A stretch of DNA of 64,000 nucleotides, taken from the NCBI GenBank assembly GCA_031082125.1, contig JAVHLM010000002.1, forward strand, positions 62,001 through 126,000, written 5' to 3'. Shown one piece after another: positions 1 through 9,030 of the stretch (within the stretch, counting starts at the first letter, position 1; every line of letters begins with the position of its first letter). The stretch is from Candidatus Eremiobacterota bacterium (GTDB taxonomy: Bacteria; Vulcanimicrobiota; CADAWZ01; Ess09-12). A program made the translations under genes and the position numbers. Below the pieces are notes generated by a model. The model made no database searches. It was not told where the DNA came from and saw nothing but the letters and a program-made list of their open reading frames with translations.

Positions 1-609
1 ATTGCGCGGAATTTCGGGATGCCCAACCCTGAAGGCCTCAGGAAGGCCCGGAGAGTGCTGGACCTGGGGGCAAAGTTCGGTTTCCCCGCCGTGAGCTTCA
101 TCGATACCCCCGGGGCCTACCCCGGCCTAGAAGCCGAGGAGCGCGGCCAGTCTGAGGCCATTGCAAGCAACATCGCCCACATGTTCTCTCTCCCTGTGCC
201 CATTGTGGTTATCATCATCGGGGAGGGGGGAAGCGGCGGAGCCCTCGCCCTTGGCGTGGGAGACAGGATAATGATGCTTGAGAATGCCATATACTCGGTG
301 ATTTCCCCCGAGGGGTGCGCTTCAATCCTCTGGAGGGATTCCCACAGGGCATCAGCGGCCGCCGAGGCCCTCAAGCTCACCTCCTATGACCTCAGGGAGA
401 TGGGCATCATAGACCTCATAGTGCCCGAGCCCATGGGAGGAGTCCACAAGAACAGTGAGGCCGTCTTCATTCACGTGAAGGATGAGCTCATCGCCCTTAT
501 TGACGAGCTTGGCGCACTTCCCCGGGAGAGGCTCCTCGAGGAGCGCTTCGGGAAATTCCGGTCCATAGGGGTATACAAAGGCAAGGAAAGAAAGGCGGCT
601 GCAGAGTGA
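1..609 (+). CDS. accA: Acetyl-CoA carboxylase carboxyltransferase subunit alpha (5' end cut off by window)
   Basis: The frame is open from base 1, so the N-terminal part lies outside the window. What is visible is the conserved C-terminal half of the crotonase-fold alpha subunit: RNFGMPNPEG, FIDTPGAYPG, EERGQSEAIA, GEGGSGGALA and SVISPEGCASILW, all typical of bacterial AccA. With AccD it transfers the carboxyl group from biotin-BCCP to acetyl-CoA, giving malonyl-CoA for fatty acid synthesis in the cytoplasm. The TGA stop overlaps the GTG start of the pyruvate kinase gene (GTGA), so the two are probably translationally coupled. Identification is firm; only the start is missing. Confidence 0.97.
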   Translation: MARNFGMPNPEGLRKARRVLDLGAKFGFPAVSFIDTPGAYPGLEAEERGQSEAIASNIAHMFSLPVPIVVIIIGEGGSGGALALGVGDRIMMLENAIYSVISPEGCASILWRDSHRASAAAEALKLTSYDLREMGIIDLIVPEPMGGVHKNSEAVFIHVKDELIALIDELGALPRERLLEERFGKFRSIGVYKGKERKAAAE

Positions 610-2357
610 GAAGGACAAAAATCGTATGTACCCTGGGGCCTGCAAGCGCTTCGCGTGAAATACTGGAGGAGATGATCCTGAAGGGGATGAATGTGGCGCG
701 CCTTAATTTTTCCCATGGCACCCATGAGAGCCATGGCCAGATGATAACCCTCATAAGAGATCTTTCAGAAAAGCTTGGGAAGCCCCTTGCCGTGATGCAG
801 GACCTCTGCGGTCCCAAGATAAGGCTTGGCGAGATCGCCGGTGCCCCCGTGACGGTGTCATCGGGCGATCCGTTCCTGCTGACGGAGGACGAGATTGTGG
901 GAGATGCCACGAAGGCCCACGTGTCCTATAAGAACCTCTCCCGGGAGGTCCATGCCGGTGACAGGATTCTCATCGATGATGGTCTCGTGGAGATGAGGGT
1001 CGAGGGGACAAAGCAGGGGGAGGTGGCCTGCCGGGTCGTCGTGGGGGGCCTTCTCAATCCCCGCAAGGGAGTGAATTTCCCGGGGGTGAAGCTCTCGGTG
1101 CCCTCCCTTACCGAAAAGGATTTTGACGATCTGAAATTCGGCATCCGCTCCGGCGTTGATCTGGTGGCCATCTCCTTTGTGCGGGCCGCCAGGGATCTTA
1201 CCCCTGCCTATCAGGTGATGGAGCGCGAGGGCACTTTTCTCCCCATTATCTCCAAGATAGAAAAGCAGGAGGCCGTTGACGACATCGAGGCCATTCTGCA
1301 GCGGTCGTACGGCATCATGGTGGCCCGGGGCGATATGGGCGTAGAATTGCCTTTCCAGGAGGTTCCCTTTATCCAGAAAAAGCTCATAAGGATGTGCCGC
1401 GAGCGGGCAAAGCCCGTCATCACGGCAACACAGATGCTGGATTCAATGATCCGCAACCCCATGCCGACCCGTGCAGAAGTGACCGATGTGGCCAATGCCA
1501 TCCTTGACGGCACCGATGCCGTGATGCTCTCCGGCGAGTCGGCCTCGGGGAAATACCCCCGGGAGGCCGTGGAGACCTTGGCCAGGATAGCTGATTACAC
1601 TGAAAAGTTCCTCCCTTACGAGCATATATTTCAAGAGCCAGGGATAAAGCTCAATGCCGTCGAGGCAGTAAGCCTCGCCACCTGCGAGATGGCGGAGCAG
1701 ATGGATGCAAAAGCCATCATAGTCGCCACCAGCTCGGGGAGGACAGCCCGGGCCATTGCCAAGTACAGGCCAAGGGCGCCGGTGATTGCCGCCACAGATG
1801 AGAGGGAGACAAGCAGGCGGCTCGTGCTCTCGTGGGGCGTTTTTCCCGTCGTGATAGCCTCGTCTCTGGGCACCGAAATCCTTATAGAGGATATGTGCAA
1901 CGCGGCGCTTGCCACGGGGCTCGTCAAGGGGGGCGACCTCTCGGTGCTCACGGCAGGGATTCCCGAGGGGATGAAGGGAAGCACCAACACCATAAAGCTC
2001 CATATCCTGGGCCATCACTTCGTGCGCGGCACCGGCGTGGGCGCCCTGAAGACCGCCACAGGGAGAATATGCGTCACCCGCTCTGTTGAAGAGATCGGCG
2101 CAAGGCTCCAGCGGGGTGACATCCTGCTGGTGCGCCGCCTCGAGGATGCCATGGAGCCCCTCGTGATGGCTGCCGGCGGTATCATTTCGCAGGAAGGCGA
2201 CAGCCATTCCCCCTTGAACGCCGTGCTCGAGAAGGCGGGCATCCCGGGGATCGTGGGAGTCCCCGGCGCCCTTGATCTCTTTGAGGAGGGAAAGATCGTC
2301 ACCATTGACGCCCAGAGGGGCCTCATCCTCACGGAGCCCCGGCAGAGCCCGCAGTAA
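606..2357 (+). CDS. pyk: Pyruvate kinase with C-terminal PEP-utiliser mobile domain
   Basis: Converts phosphoenolpyruvate and ADP to pyruvate and ATP, the last step of glycolysis. The core (about residues 1-470) begins RRTKIVCTLGPAS and carries VARLNFSHG, ISKIEKQEAV with the active-site Lys, MVARGDMGVELP and PVITATQMLDSM. At 583 aa it is about 100 residues longer than the minimal enzyme. The extra C-terminal part (about 490-583) looks like a PEP-utilising-enzyme mobile domain, with GDSHSPLNAVLEKAGIPGIVG-like sequence, as in Bacillus-type pyruvate kinases. The GTG start at 606 overlaps the accA stop, so pyk is co-translated with a fatty acid synthesis gene that uses its downstream product. Confidence 0.96.
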   Translation: MRRTKIVCTLGPASASREILEEMILKGMNVARLNFSHGTHESHGQMITLIRDLSEKLGKPLAVMQDLCGPKIRLGEIAGAPVTVSSGDPFLLTEDEIVGDATKAHVSYKNLSREVHAGDRILIDDGLVEMRVEGTKQGEVACRVVVGGLLNPRKGVNFPGVKLSVPSLTEKDFDDLKFGIRSGVDLVAISFVRAARDLTPAYQVMEREGTFLPIISKIEKQEAVDDIEAILQRSYGIMVARGDMGVELPFQEVPFIQKKLIRMCRERAKPVITATQMLDSMIRNPMPTRAEVTDVANAILDGTDAVMLSGESASGKYPREAVETLARIADYTEKFLPYEHIFQEPGIKLNAVEAVSLATCEMAEQMDAKAIIVATSSGRTARAIAKYRPRAPVIAATDERETSRRLVLSWGVFPVVIASSLGTEILIEDMCNAALATGLVKGGDLSVLTAGIPEGMKGSTNTIKLHILGHHFVRGTGVGALKTATGRICVTRSVEEIGARLQRGDILLVRRLEDAMEPLVMAAGGIISQEGDSHSPLNAVLEKAGIPGIVGVPGALDLFEEGKIVTIDAQRGLILTEPRQSPQ

Positions 2358-2373
2358 TGCCGGGCGTCATGCG

Positions 2374-3108
2374 ATGACCGCTCATCTTTTGCTTTCTTTT
2401 CTTGGAACGGGAGGGGCCCTCGGCGGCGGTCGCCTTTTTTCGGCGTTCATGGCCGACAACCATGTGCTCTTTGACTGCGCGCCCACGGTGCCTCTGGCCC
2501 TCCGGCGCATGAAGAAGGATCCCCTCCTGATCACTCATGTGTTCATCACCCACTACCATGGCGACCATGTGCTGGGCCTTCCCTTTCTGCTCGCCGAGTA
2601 TGCCCTCAAGCACCGCAGGCGCGAGCCCCTCCATGTCATCGGCCCCCCCGATATTGAGGAGCGCATCTGGAGGCTTACGGAGCTCTCGTTCTCACCCATT
2701 GCCGGCGAGGTGATGGAGAAATCAGCGGTGCGCTTTCACCCCTTCAGGGACCAGGAAATCCTCCAGACTGCGGCGGGGATATCTTTCACTCCCTACCGCA
2801 TGAGGCATTTCGGCAATTCATTCGGTTTCAGGGTAGGGTTTCCCGGCGCAGTCCTCGCCTATTCGGGCGACACAGGGTTCTGCAGCACCATCGGCCGCCT
2901 GGTGGAGGGAGCTGATGTGGCGGTTCTGGAGATGAACAGCCTGGCCGTCGATTTTCACGCCCACCTGAACCTGGCCCAGATTGAAGAGATCCGGCGGACG
3001 ACCCCTTCCCGCCTGAAGATCGTGGTGACCCACAGGGAAGATGATGAGGTGCCTTCCCTTGAGGGGGTCATCATGGCGGAAGATTTCGGGGAATACCGCT
3101 TCCCCTGA
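2374..3108 (+). CDS. MBL-fold metallohydrolase, RNase Z/arylsulfatase-like
   Basis: A 244-aa metallo-beta-lactamase-fold hydrolase. It opens with FLGTGGALGGGR and carries the metal motif THYHGDH (residues 59-65). Later ligands are likely the His in MRHFGNS, the Asp in SGDTGF and the late VVTH, so two zinc ions are probably bound. Sequence order resembles the RNase Z/AtsA-like branch, but the long exosite arm of a true tRNase Z is not obvious, so substrate is open. The frame is open upstream to 2272 inside pyk; ATG 2374 is preferred because it follows the pyk stop by 16 bases. It probably belongs to the accA-pyk transcript. The 3' end faces the minus-strand FecR gene nine bases away. Confidence 0.85.
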   Translation: MTAHLLLSFLGTGGALGGGRLFSAFMADNHVLFDCAPTVPLALRRMKKDPLLITHVFITHYHGDHVLGLPFLLAEYALKHRRREPLHVIGPPDIEERIWRLTELSFSPIAGEVMEKSAVRFHPFRDQEILQTAAGISFTPYRMRHFGNSFGFRVGFPGAVLAYSGDTGFCSTIGRLVEGADVAVLEMNSLAVDFHAHLNLAQIEEIRRTTPSRLKIVVTHREDDEVPSLEGVIMAEDFGEYRFP

Positions 3109-3117
3109 GAATAGAGG

Positions 3118-4005
3118 TCACAGCGAGGGGAAGTTCTGGGGAGGAAGCCTGATGCGCTGCCTGAGCTCATTGAGCTCGGTTCCCGTGTTCTGCTGGGGAG
3201 AAGAGGTGTCACCGGGCTTTGATGCGGAGCTGCCTGAAGAGCCTGAAGGGGGTGCGCTTCCCCCTGAGCCGGTCTTGATGAGCGCCGGGTTGTAGCTTGT
3301 TCTTGCCACCTGGGGAGGTGCAAGGGCAGCCAGCTCATCCAGGCGTCCAAGCCTCAAGAGCTCATCCTTCTTCTCATTCCACCTGGTCCACGGGGAGAAG
3401 CCGCCCTGGCTGGTCTTGGATGCCCTCAGGGGCAGCTCCTGGCCGGGCATGAGGGCCACGGACTCCTTCTCATTAAGGATCACCGCTCTTTTTTTCCTGG
3501 TAAGCACGATCGATCCTTTCCAGACCCTGAATTCTTCAAGCTCCATCTTGTCTTTTCCCTTTATTACTTCAAAGACCGCACCATGGGTGAAGATTTTCCC
3601 TTCAGGTATGGTGATGGTAAAGGAACGGTCTCCGCCTTCAGAGGCTGGTATGGTGATCCAGAGGTTTCCGTACTGAAGGAACAGTTCGTCATAGGAAGAA
3701 GGGGAGCCCGGCGTCTCCTGCGGTGCGCCAAGCTGGACCATAGTGTCGTTGCTCATGGTGATACTGTCCGAGCCGTTGAGGGTGACTATCAGACAGCCCT
3801 TGCCCCCCGTGCCGATCCAGTCCTGTGCCTGAAAGGCCCCTCCCTTCTCCAAGGGCTGCCATCCCTTGCCCTCCCGGAAAAAGGATGATTTTCCCCAGAC
3901 GCAGAGAGCGGTGGGAGATGACGGGCCATCGGCCCAGGAGCGCGGGAGCCATGAGGTAAAGAGCAGGATGATCGCTCCAAAAAGGAAGAACTGGAGTGTT
4001 TTCAA
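3118..4005 (-). CDS. FecR-domain protein with signal peptide
   Basis: Secreted or membrane-anchored protein of about 295 aa. The chosen TTG start (4005) follows AGGAGAGG and overlaps the upstream gene's TGA as TTGA, so it is translationally coupled to the SbcC-like gene. The N-terminus KTLQFFLFGAIILLFTSW is a signal peptide or anchor. Residues about 50-200 look like a FecR domain: a beta-rich stretch with WIGTGGKGCLIVTL, ITIPEGKIFTHGAVFEV and AVILNEKESVALMPGQEL. The C-terminal 60 residues are low-complexity Ser/Gly/Pro linker. FecR domains in such proteins bind surface ligands or act as structural beta-domains; no specific role is visible. A longer in-frame start at 4065 would run inside the upstream gene and lacks support. 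Confidence 0.8.
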   Translation of the reverse strand: MKTLQFFLFGAIILLFTSWLPRSWADGPSSPTALCVWGKSSFFREGKGWQPLEKGGAFQAQDWIGTGGKGCLIVTLNGSDSITMSNDTMVQLGAPQETPGSPSSYDELFLQYGNLWITIPASEGGDRSFTITIPEGKIFTHGAVFEVIKGKDKMELEEFRVWKGSIVLTRKKRAVILNEKESVALMPGQELPLRASKTSQGGFSPWTRWNEKKDELLRLGRLDELAALAPPQVARTSYNPALIKTGSGGSAPPSGSSGSSASKPGDTSSPQQNTGTELNELRQRIRLPPQNFPSL

Positions 4006-7000
4006 TGCGGTGCCTCTCCTTCCGGAGCATTGATGTCCTGGACCGTCGCCGTGCAACAGCTCCATAACTCGTGGATCCTCTCTTTGAGGAGCCCTTCATC
4101 GATGAGCCCCTCCTCAAGAGCTTCGCCCATGTCGCTGATAATCATTGCAGTGAGAGCCTCCTCGCCAAGGGGCTTTTCTTCGCTGAGATAGCCCCCGCTT
4201 TTCAGGAAGCTCTCAAGCTCTTCGACTCTGCCGTGCCTGAACTTCGCCACTGCTCCCGTCCTCAGGGCGGCCATGAGAAGGCGCCCGTCGCCTTTCACGC
4301 CGGCTGCCTTGCGCGTTATGGCATCGATGAATTTTTTTGAGACGGGGGATTCCTCGATGACAGCCCTGTCAACGACCTTCCCCTTGCCCACGTGCCAGAG
4401 GGTGAAGAAGCGCTCGGCCGCTTCAATCCATTGATCAAGCTCCCCGAGGGCCTTCTGGTCAGCCTCGGAAAGCTTCAGATTCTCACGGATATAGCGGTAC
4501 TGCCCCACGGTGGTAATTGACTGACTGGTAAGGCGGTAAAGGAGAGGAAGGTTATGCCTGAGGAGGTACCAGAGGTGGAGGGGCGCGGCGCCTTCAAAGG
4601 GATTGACTTTTGGAACCAGGAGGGAGCGGGCGTATTCCTCGGCGGTTTTTCCCTCGTAAGGGGGGGCTTCAGGCAGCTTTTCCACCTTGAACTCCTCACT
4701 TCCTATTGCCGCACTCTCGGACCTGATCTTTCCCAGGTCGATAAGAGTGAGCTCCTGGGGGGAGAAGTAACCCCGGAGCTTCCCGATATAATAACTGTCG
4801 CAGGTGATATAGAAAACCTGGCGTTTCCCGTCGGCCACCAGCTTTTTCAGATCCTTCGCGACGGCATCAAAGCGCACCGGGTCAGTGGTGGTAAGGACCT
4901 CGTCCAGGAAGAAGGGCAGCGTCGTGTTTTTTTCAGCCTGCCTCACGAAGGCAAGCCTTGCAGCGAGAAAAAGCTGCACCCTTGTTCCCGAGGAGAGCTC
5001 GGAGAGTGAGAGCGATTTTCCCGTCGAGAGCTCCTTTGCTTTGAAAGAGGGCCCGTTTTTGCCGTCGCCGGAGGTGACCAGAAGGGCATAAGTGTTAGTG
5101 GTGAACATCCTGAAAAGCTCCGATGCCGACCGGAGCGTCTGGGGCTCTATCTCTCTCTGGTACTGGCCTGTGACCTTGTCCATCAGGAAACGGCCCGCCG
5201 TCTTCCTCAATGCAAGCTCCCTCGCTTCCCGGAGGGCTTTTTCGGCCTCGTCCTGTGCGGCGAGGGCTGCTTCAAGCCTCGAGTCTTCCCGGGCCTTCCT
5301 GATGTTTTCCCTGATGATGGCAGCCCTGTTGGAGATTTCCCGGGATTGCTCCTCCTTTTTGTGGGCCGCGGCGATTCTCTCCTCAAGCTCAATGCGCGGG
5401 AGGGCCGCCAAGGCAGCTTTTCCATGGTGCGCCAGAAATTCCGTGTCCCTCCTGATGACTTCTCCATCGAGGGTGAGGGCCATGGTGATCTCCTTCCACC
5501 TGCCGTGGTTCGTGATGAGCCTTGTGAAGGCTTCCTTGTCACCACGCTGGAGGCCCAGGCGGTCGAAGAAGGATTCATAATCAAGAGAGCGCTTTTTCAG
5601 GATTCCTTCCCATTTTTCCCTCTCCTCCCTCAGCGTTTTCATCTGCTCTTCCGCCTGGGAATAGGCCTCGTTTCTCCTGTTGAGCCTCTGGAGAATCACC
5701 GAGGCGGTCTCGTTATCGGCGGCCTCCTCTTCATGGTGGGAGCGGAGAAATTCGTTGAGCTTTGAGAGGGCTTCCTGGTATGCTTCGGAGGCTTTATTCC
5801 GTTTCTCTTCTGCCACGGCAAGGCCGGTAAGGGCTTCCTGATAGATAAAGAGGTTCCTGAGGGTGAATACTATCGTGGAGTCATTGTCGGGTGCACCAAT
5901 CCCCCCCTCGTGGAGCACCTGGCCCCGCTCTTCGACAAGCCCTTTCAGCTCCTTTTCCACCTCTATGAGGCGCTCATCGAGCTCAAGCTCCTTTTTCTTC
6001 AGCTCGCTCTCGAAGAGGGCCCCCGTATAGTCATCGGAGAGCTTCATGTAATGCTTCTGCACCTCTTCCTCTCCCCAGTCGGCAGGCTTGTCAAGCCCTG
6101 TATCCTCGTATTCCTTTCTGTAGAGCTCCCGGGAGCCTTCGCGGGTGCCGCCTGCCTTGCGGCCCACGTAGTAAAGGGTGAAGATGCCTGCGAGAGAGGC
6201 AATTATCGAGGACCACCCGAGGGTATTTCCCTCAAGGGCAATGGTTACCGCCGGAATCAGGGAAATGGCAAGGAGCACTATGACTCCCATCACTATCCAC
6301 TGGGGGAGGGCTTCTTTCCCCTCGGGTGAGCATATCCAGCGGACCAGCTTCTGGATGCCGTCACGGAGCTTTCCGGGCTCCCCCGGCGCTCCCCCTTTTT
6401 TCTGGGCCTTAAGCCAGCTTTCCAGCCTTTTAAGGTGCTCCAGCTCCGCCCTTTTTGCAGTGACGGCGCCGAGATAGGCCTCGGCCCTTGCCACGAGCTC
6501 GGCGGTGACGGGAATCTCCTTCTCCCCCTCCGGCAGTCCCGTGAGCCCTTTCCGGGCTTCATTGAGCCTGGTGAGGGCCTCTGCGCAGGCCGTTTCGGCA
6601 AGCTTCACCTCCGTGCGGAGGTTCTGGAGCGTATCAGGGATGGCGAGCCACCGGTGCACCTCTTCGTGGTCAAGGGGCCCCGAAGTCATGCGCTGCGCCT
6701 CTTTTTTCTCAATGGCCTCCTTCAGAAGACGATCTATCCTTGCACATTCCTGCTTAGCCTCGTCGGTGGCATGGGAGAGTTTTTCCAGGGTGGTTTCGTC
6801 ATGCTCGTGGATGAAAGCCATGGTCTCAGGGAACTCGCTTTTTCGTGCAAGGAGGGCTCCCTCCTTTTCCCTGTGCTCGGCGATCTCATGGGCTTTTTTC
6901 AGCAGCTCAAGCTCCTGTTTTGCCTCCAGGGCTTCATGTAATTCCCTCTCCAGGCGGGGCAGCTCCCGCTCCTCCTCTTCAATGCGCAGAAGTTCATCTT

Positions 7001-7532
7001 CAACTGCCTGCCTCTTCTCAACAGCCTCTCTCAGTGCTTTTGCCTGGGGGCTCCCCTCCCTGGTGCTGAGGGCAAAAAGGGTGCTCTCGGGACCTGTGAT
7101 GAGGGAGAGATCATACCCCCCCGCCATCTCGCGGGCAATGGCGGCAGCGATCTGTGATTCTGTCCCTTCGCTCTTCATAAGGTCATCGATGCCGATGGTA
7201 AAGGAGCCCCAGGCCCTCTCGTCAGGGAGATCAAGATCTTTGTGGCTTGTCTCCCTGTCATCGATGAAGCACGTGACGTTTTTGCGGTTTCTTTCGATCA
7301 CCACGTGCTTTTCACCATGGGTCCACTGTGATGACGTGTCGCTCTCGGCAAGCACCCTGTGCTCGGCATCGAGGTCAAGGGAGGGCCAGAGCATTCCCCT
7401 GATGGCGCGGCAGAGGGAGGTTTTCCCTATGCCGTTGGGCCCCACGATGATATTGAGGCCCTCGCCGAAGTCCCTTATCGAGAACTCCCCGAGGCCGGGC
7501 ATCTTCCTTATGGTGACTGATTTCAGTTTCAT
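4002..7532 (-). CDS. SbcC/YhaN-like ATPase with coiled coils and central membrane hairpin
   Basis: An SMC/Rad50-type ATPase of 1176 aa. Walker A is VGPNGIGKTS (about residues 30-39), the ABC signature is LSSGTRVQLF (about 845), and Walker B is LPFFLDEVL (about 875). Long charged coiled-coil arms separate the halves. Where SbcC has a zinc hook this protein instead has two hydrophobic segments (about 410-455), as in Bacillus YhaN-like proteins, so it is probably tethered to the membrane. About 250 further residues follow the ATPase head and match nothing I recognise. ATG 7532 follows AAGGTGG; the frame extends upstream to 7598 without support. It lies 22 bases after a SbcD-like phosphoesterase, its expected partner in DNA-end or DNA-damage processing. 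Confidence 0.87.
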   Translation of the reverse strand: MKLKSVTIRKMPGLGEFSIRDFGEGLNIIVGPNGIGKTSLCRAIRGMLWPSLDLDAEHRVLAESDTSSQWTHGEKHVVIERNRKNVTCFIDDRETSHKDLDLPDERAWGSFTIGIDDLMKSEGTESQIAAAIAREMAGGYDLSLITGPESTLFALSTREGSPQAKALREAVEKRQAVEDELLRIEEEERELPRLERELHEALEAKQELELLKKAHEIAEHREKEGALLARKSEFPETMAFIHEHDETTLEKLSHATDEAKQECARIDRLLKEAIEKKEAQRMTSGPLDHEEVHRWLAIPDTLQNLRTEVKLAETACAEALTRLNEARKGLTGLPEGEKEIPVTAELVARAEAYLGAVTAKRAELEHLKRLESWLKAQKKGGAPGEPGKLRDGIQKLVRWICSPEGKEALPQWIVMGVIVLLAISLIPAVTIALEGNTLGWSSIIASLAGIFTLYYVGRKAGGTREGSRELYRKEYEDTGLDKPADWGEEEVQKHYMKLSDDYTGALFESELKKKELELDERLIEVEKELKGLVEERGQVLHEGGIGAPDNDSTIVFTLRNLFIYQEALTGLAVAEEKRNKASEAYQEALSKLNEFLRSHHEEEAADNETASVILQRLNRRNEAYSQAEEQMKTLREEREKWEGILKKRSLDYESFFDRLGLQRGDKEAFTRLITNHGRWKEITMALTLDGEVIRRDTEFLAHHGKAALAALPRIELEERIAAAHKKEEQSREISNRAAIIRENIRKAREDSRLEAALAAQDEAEKALREARELALRKTAGRFLMDKVTGQYQREIEPQTLRSASELFRMFTTNTYALLVTSGDGKNGPSFKAKELSTGKSLSLSELSSGTRVQLFLAARLAFVRQAEKNTTLPFFLDEVLTTTDPVRFDAVAKDLKKLVADGKRQVFYITCDSYYIGKLRGYFSPQELTLIDLGKIRSESAAIGSEEFKVEKLPEAPPYEGKTAEEYARSLLVPKVNPFEGAAPLHLWYLLRHNLPLLYRLTSQSITTVGQYRYIRENLKLSEADQKALGELDQWIEAAERFFTLWHVGKGKVVDRAVIEESPVSKKFIDAITRKAAGVKGDGRLLMAALRTGAVAKFRHGRVEELESFLKSGGYLSEEKPLGEEALTAMIISDMGEALEEGLIDEGLLKERIHELWSCCTATVQDINAPEGEAPH

Positions 7533-7554
7533 GGTGACCACCTTTGGTGAGGGC

Positions 7555-8850
7555 TCAGTGGGCCTGGTGCTGCGCGGCAAGGGCATCAAGGGCGTCAAGG
7601 CCTGCCAGTAGAAGCAGAGACCTTACCTGCTCGTCATCAGGGTCACTGGCATCCAGAAGGTTCCAGGATGAGCGGAATTTTTCCCGCTCCAGCTCTTTTT
7701 TTGCCTCGCGGATGAGCTCTTTTGCGCTGCTGTCGTTGCGCTCCAGGGCGAGGATGAGCTTGGCCAGGATTCCCGGCGGGTCATTCTCCCTCGCGTACTC
7801 TTCCAGGGGGAGCTCGGGTCGTGTCTCGTCCCAGGAGACCTTGTCGATAAAGTAGGCCACCCTGTCATGATGGCGGCAGAGGGTTTCGATAGCAAGCTTT
7901 TTCACCTCGCCTGCAAGGATGCCATGGAGAGACGTCCTCCCCGAGAGGCGCACACGGCAGCCCACGGCGGATTTTTCACCGAGCTCATCCTTTAGCTCGT
8001 CCAGGCGGGACTCGATGCCCTGGACGATTGGAGACAGGAGATCACCGCTTTCCCTTATCCCGTCAATCGGGATTACGACCTCTTCCCAGCGCAGGGGGGA
8101 GAGGGGAAGGTGCCGGCATGTCACTTCCCTGTTTTCCACGGTGACAAGCCATGGCCCATGGGGTCCGCGCTCCGTGGGATCCATCCCCATCAGCGAGCCG
8201 GCATAGCCGCAGGGCCTCTTTCCCGAGAGGTCGTCGGGCTTGTGGATGTGGCCCAGAAACCACGCGCTTATCCTGATGTCGTCAAAGTCCCGCGTGGAGA
8301 CAGGGGCATACCGTGATGACGGCTTATCCCTGTCGCAGTGAAGGAGGCCGATCACCGCCATGGGTGAACCGGGCAGATGGTCCGTGATGGTGAAGTGCCC
8401 GAAGGGATTCTCCTTCACCTCTTCCTGGGGGAAGGACCAGCCCACGAGGCGGGCCAGGGGGACCCCTTCCTTGAGGAGGTCAAAATGCTCCCACGTGCCC
8501 TTGCTCCCCAGCAGGTGAAAGTGGGGGATTTCCGCGGCAAGGCGCGGCAGCGCCTTCATATCATGGTTCCCTGCGACGGCGAAGACGGAGATTCCCGCCT
8601 CCTCCAGTGACCTTACTCCCTTTTCCAGGGGGCCGTATGCTTCAAAGATGCCATGCTCCTTATCGACCACATCGCCAAGAAGCAGCACTGCGTCAACATG
8701 CTCGCTTACGGCGCGCTTTACCACTTCATTCCAGGCGTGGAGGGGCCGCAGCCTCCCTGTAGCATGGCCCATAAGTTCCCTGAGGGACCCGGCTATCAGA
8801 GGCCGCCTCCCCAGGTGCATATCACCGACACAGAGAAGCGTCAGCTTCAT
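7555..8850 (-). CDS. SbcD/YhaO-like metallophosphoesterase (putative DNA nuclease subunit)
   Basis: A 431-aa calcineurin-like phosphoesterase with the full motif set of the Mre11/SbcD group: GDMHLG (D10, H12), LLLGDVVD (D60), AGNHDMK (N95-H96-D97) and LGHIHKP. The C-terminal half (about 270-431) is an acidic helical region likely to bind the ATPase partner. The ATG at 8850 follows GGGGGAGGGG; an alternative start at 8880 is less well supported. It is the first gene of a three-gene minus-strand unit, followed by the SbcC/YhaN-like ATPase and a FecR protein. By family knowledge it should be a manganese-dependent nuclease acting on DNA ends. It resembles YhaO-YhaN pairs more than canonical SbcCD because the partner carries membrane segments. 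Confidence 0.87.
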   Translation of the reverse strand: MKLTLLCVGDMHLGRRPLIAGSLRELMGHATGRLRPLHAWNEVVKRAVSEHVDAVLLLGDVVDKEHGIFEAYGPLEKGVRSLEEAGISVFAVAGNHDMKALPRLAAEIPHFHLLGSKGTWEHFDLLKEGVPLARLVGWSFPQEEVKENPFGHFTITDHLPGSPMAVIGLLHCDRDKPSSRYAPVSTRDFDDIRISAWFLGHIHKPDDLSGKRPCGYAGSLMGMDPTERGPHGPWLVTVENREVTCRHLPLSPLRWEEVVIPIDGIRESGDLLSPIVQGIESRLDELKDELGEKSAVGCRVRLSGRTSLHGILAGEVKKLAIETLCRHHDRVAYFIDKVSWDETRPELPLEEYARENDPPGILAKLILALERNDSSAKELIREAKKELEREKFRSSWNLLDASDPDDEQVRSLLLLAGLDALDALAAQHQAH

Positions 8851-9030
8851 TGCCACCCCTCCCCCTTTCATCACTCTCATAATACATTTAAAGATCGCGT
8901 GGGAGTATTCCTCTTCGTTTTGACCCCTTCAGAACATAAAACAGGGAAGGCCCTCATGCAGGATTTCGTACGGGGGCCTGTGAAATACTCACTTGAGCAT
9001 AAAGCGCGGTTGACGAGGAGGGGGTGCCGG

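Noticed and set aside
6505-7611. Plus-strand open frame of 368 codons
   Set aside because: Antisense to the SbcC/YhaN-like gene; Ser/Arg-rich translation without any family motif, typical of the reverse strand of a GC-rich gene.
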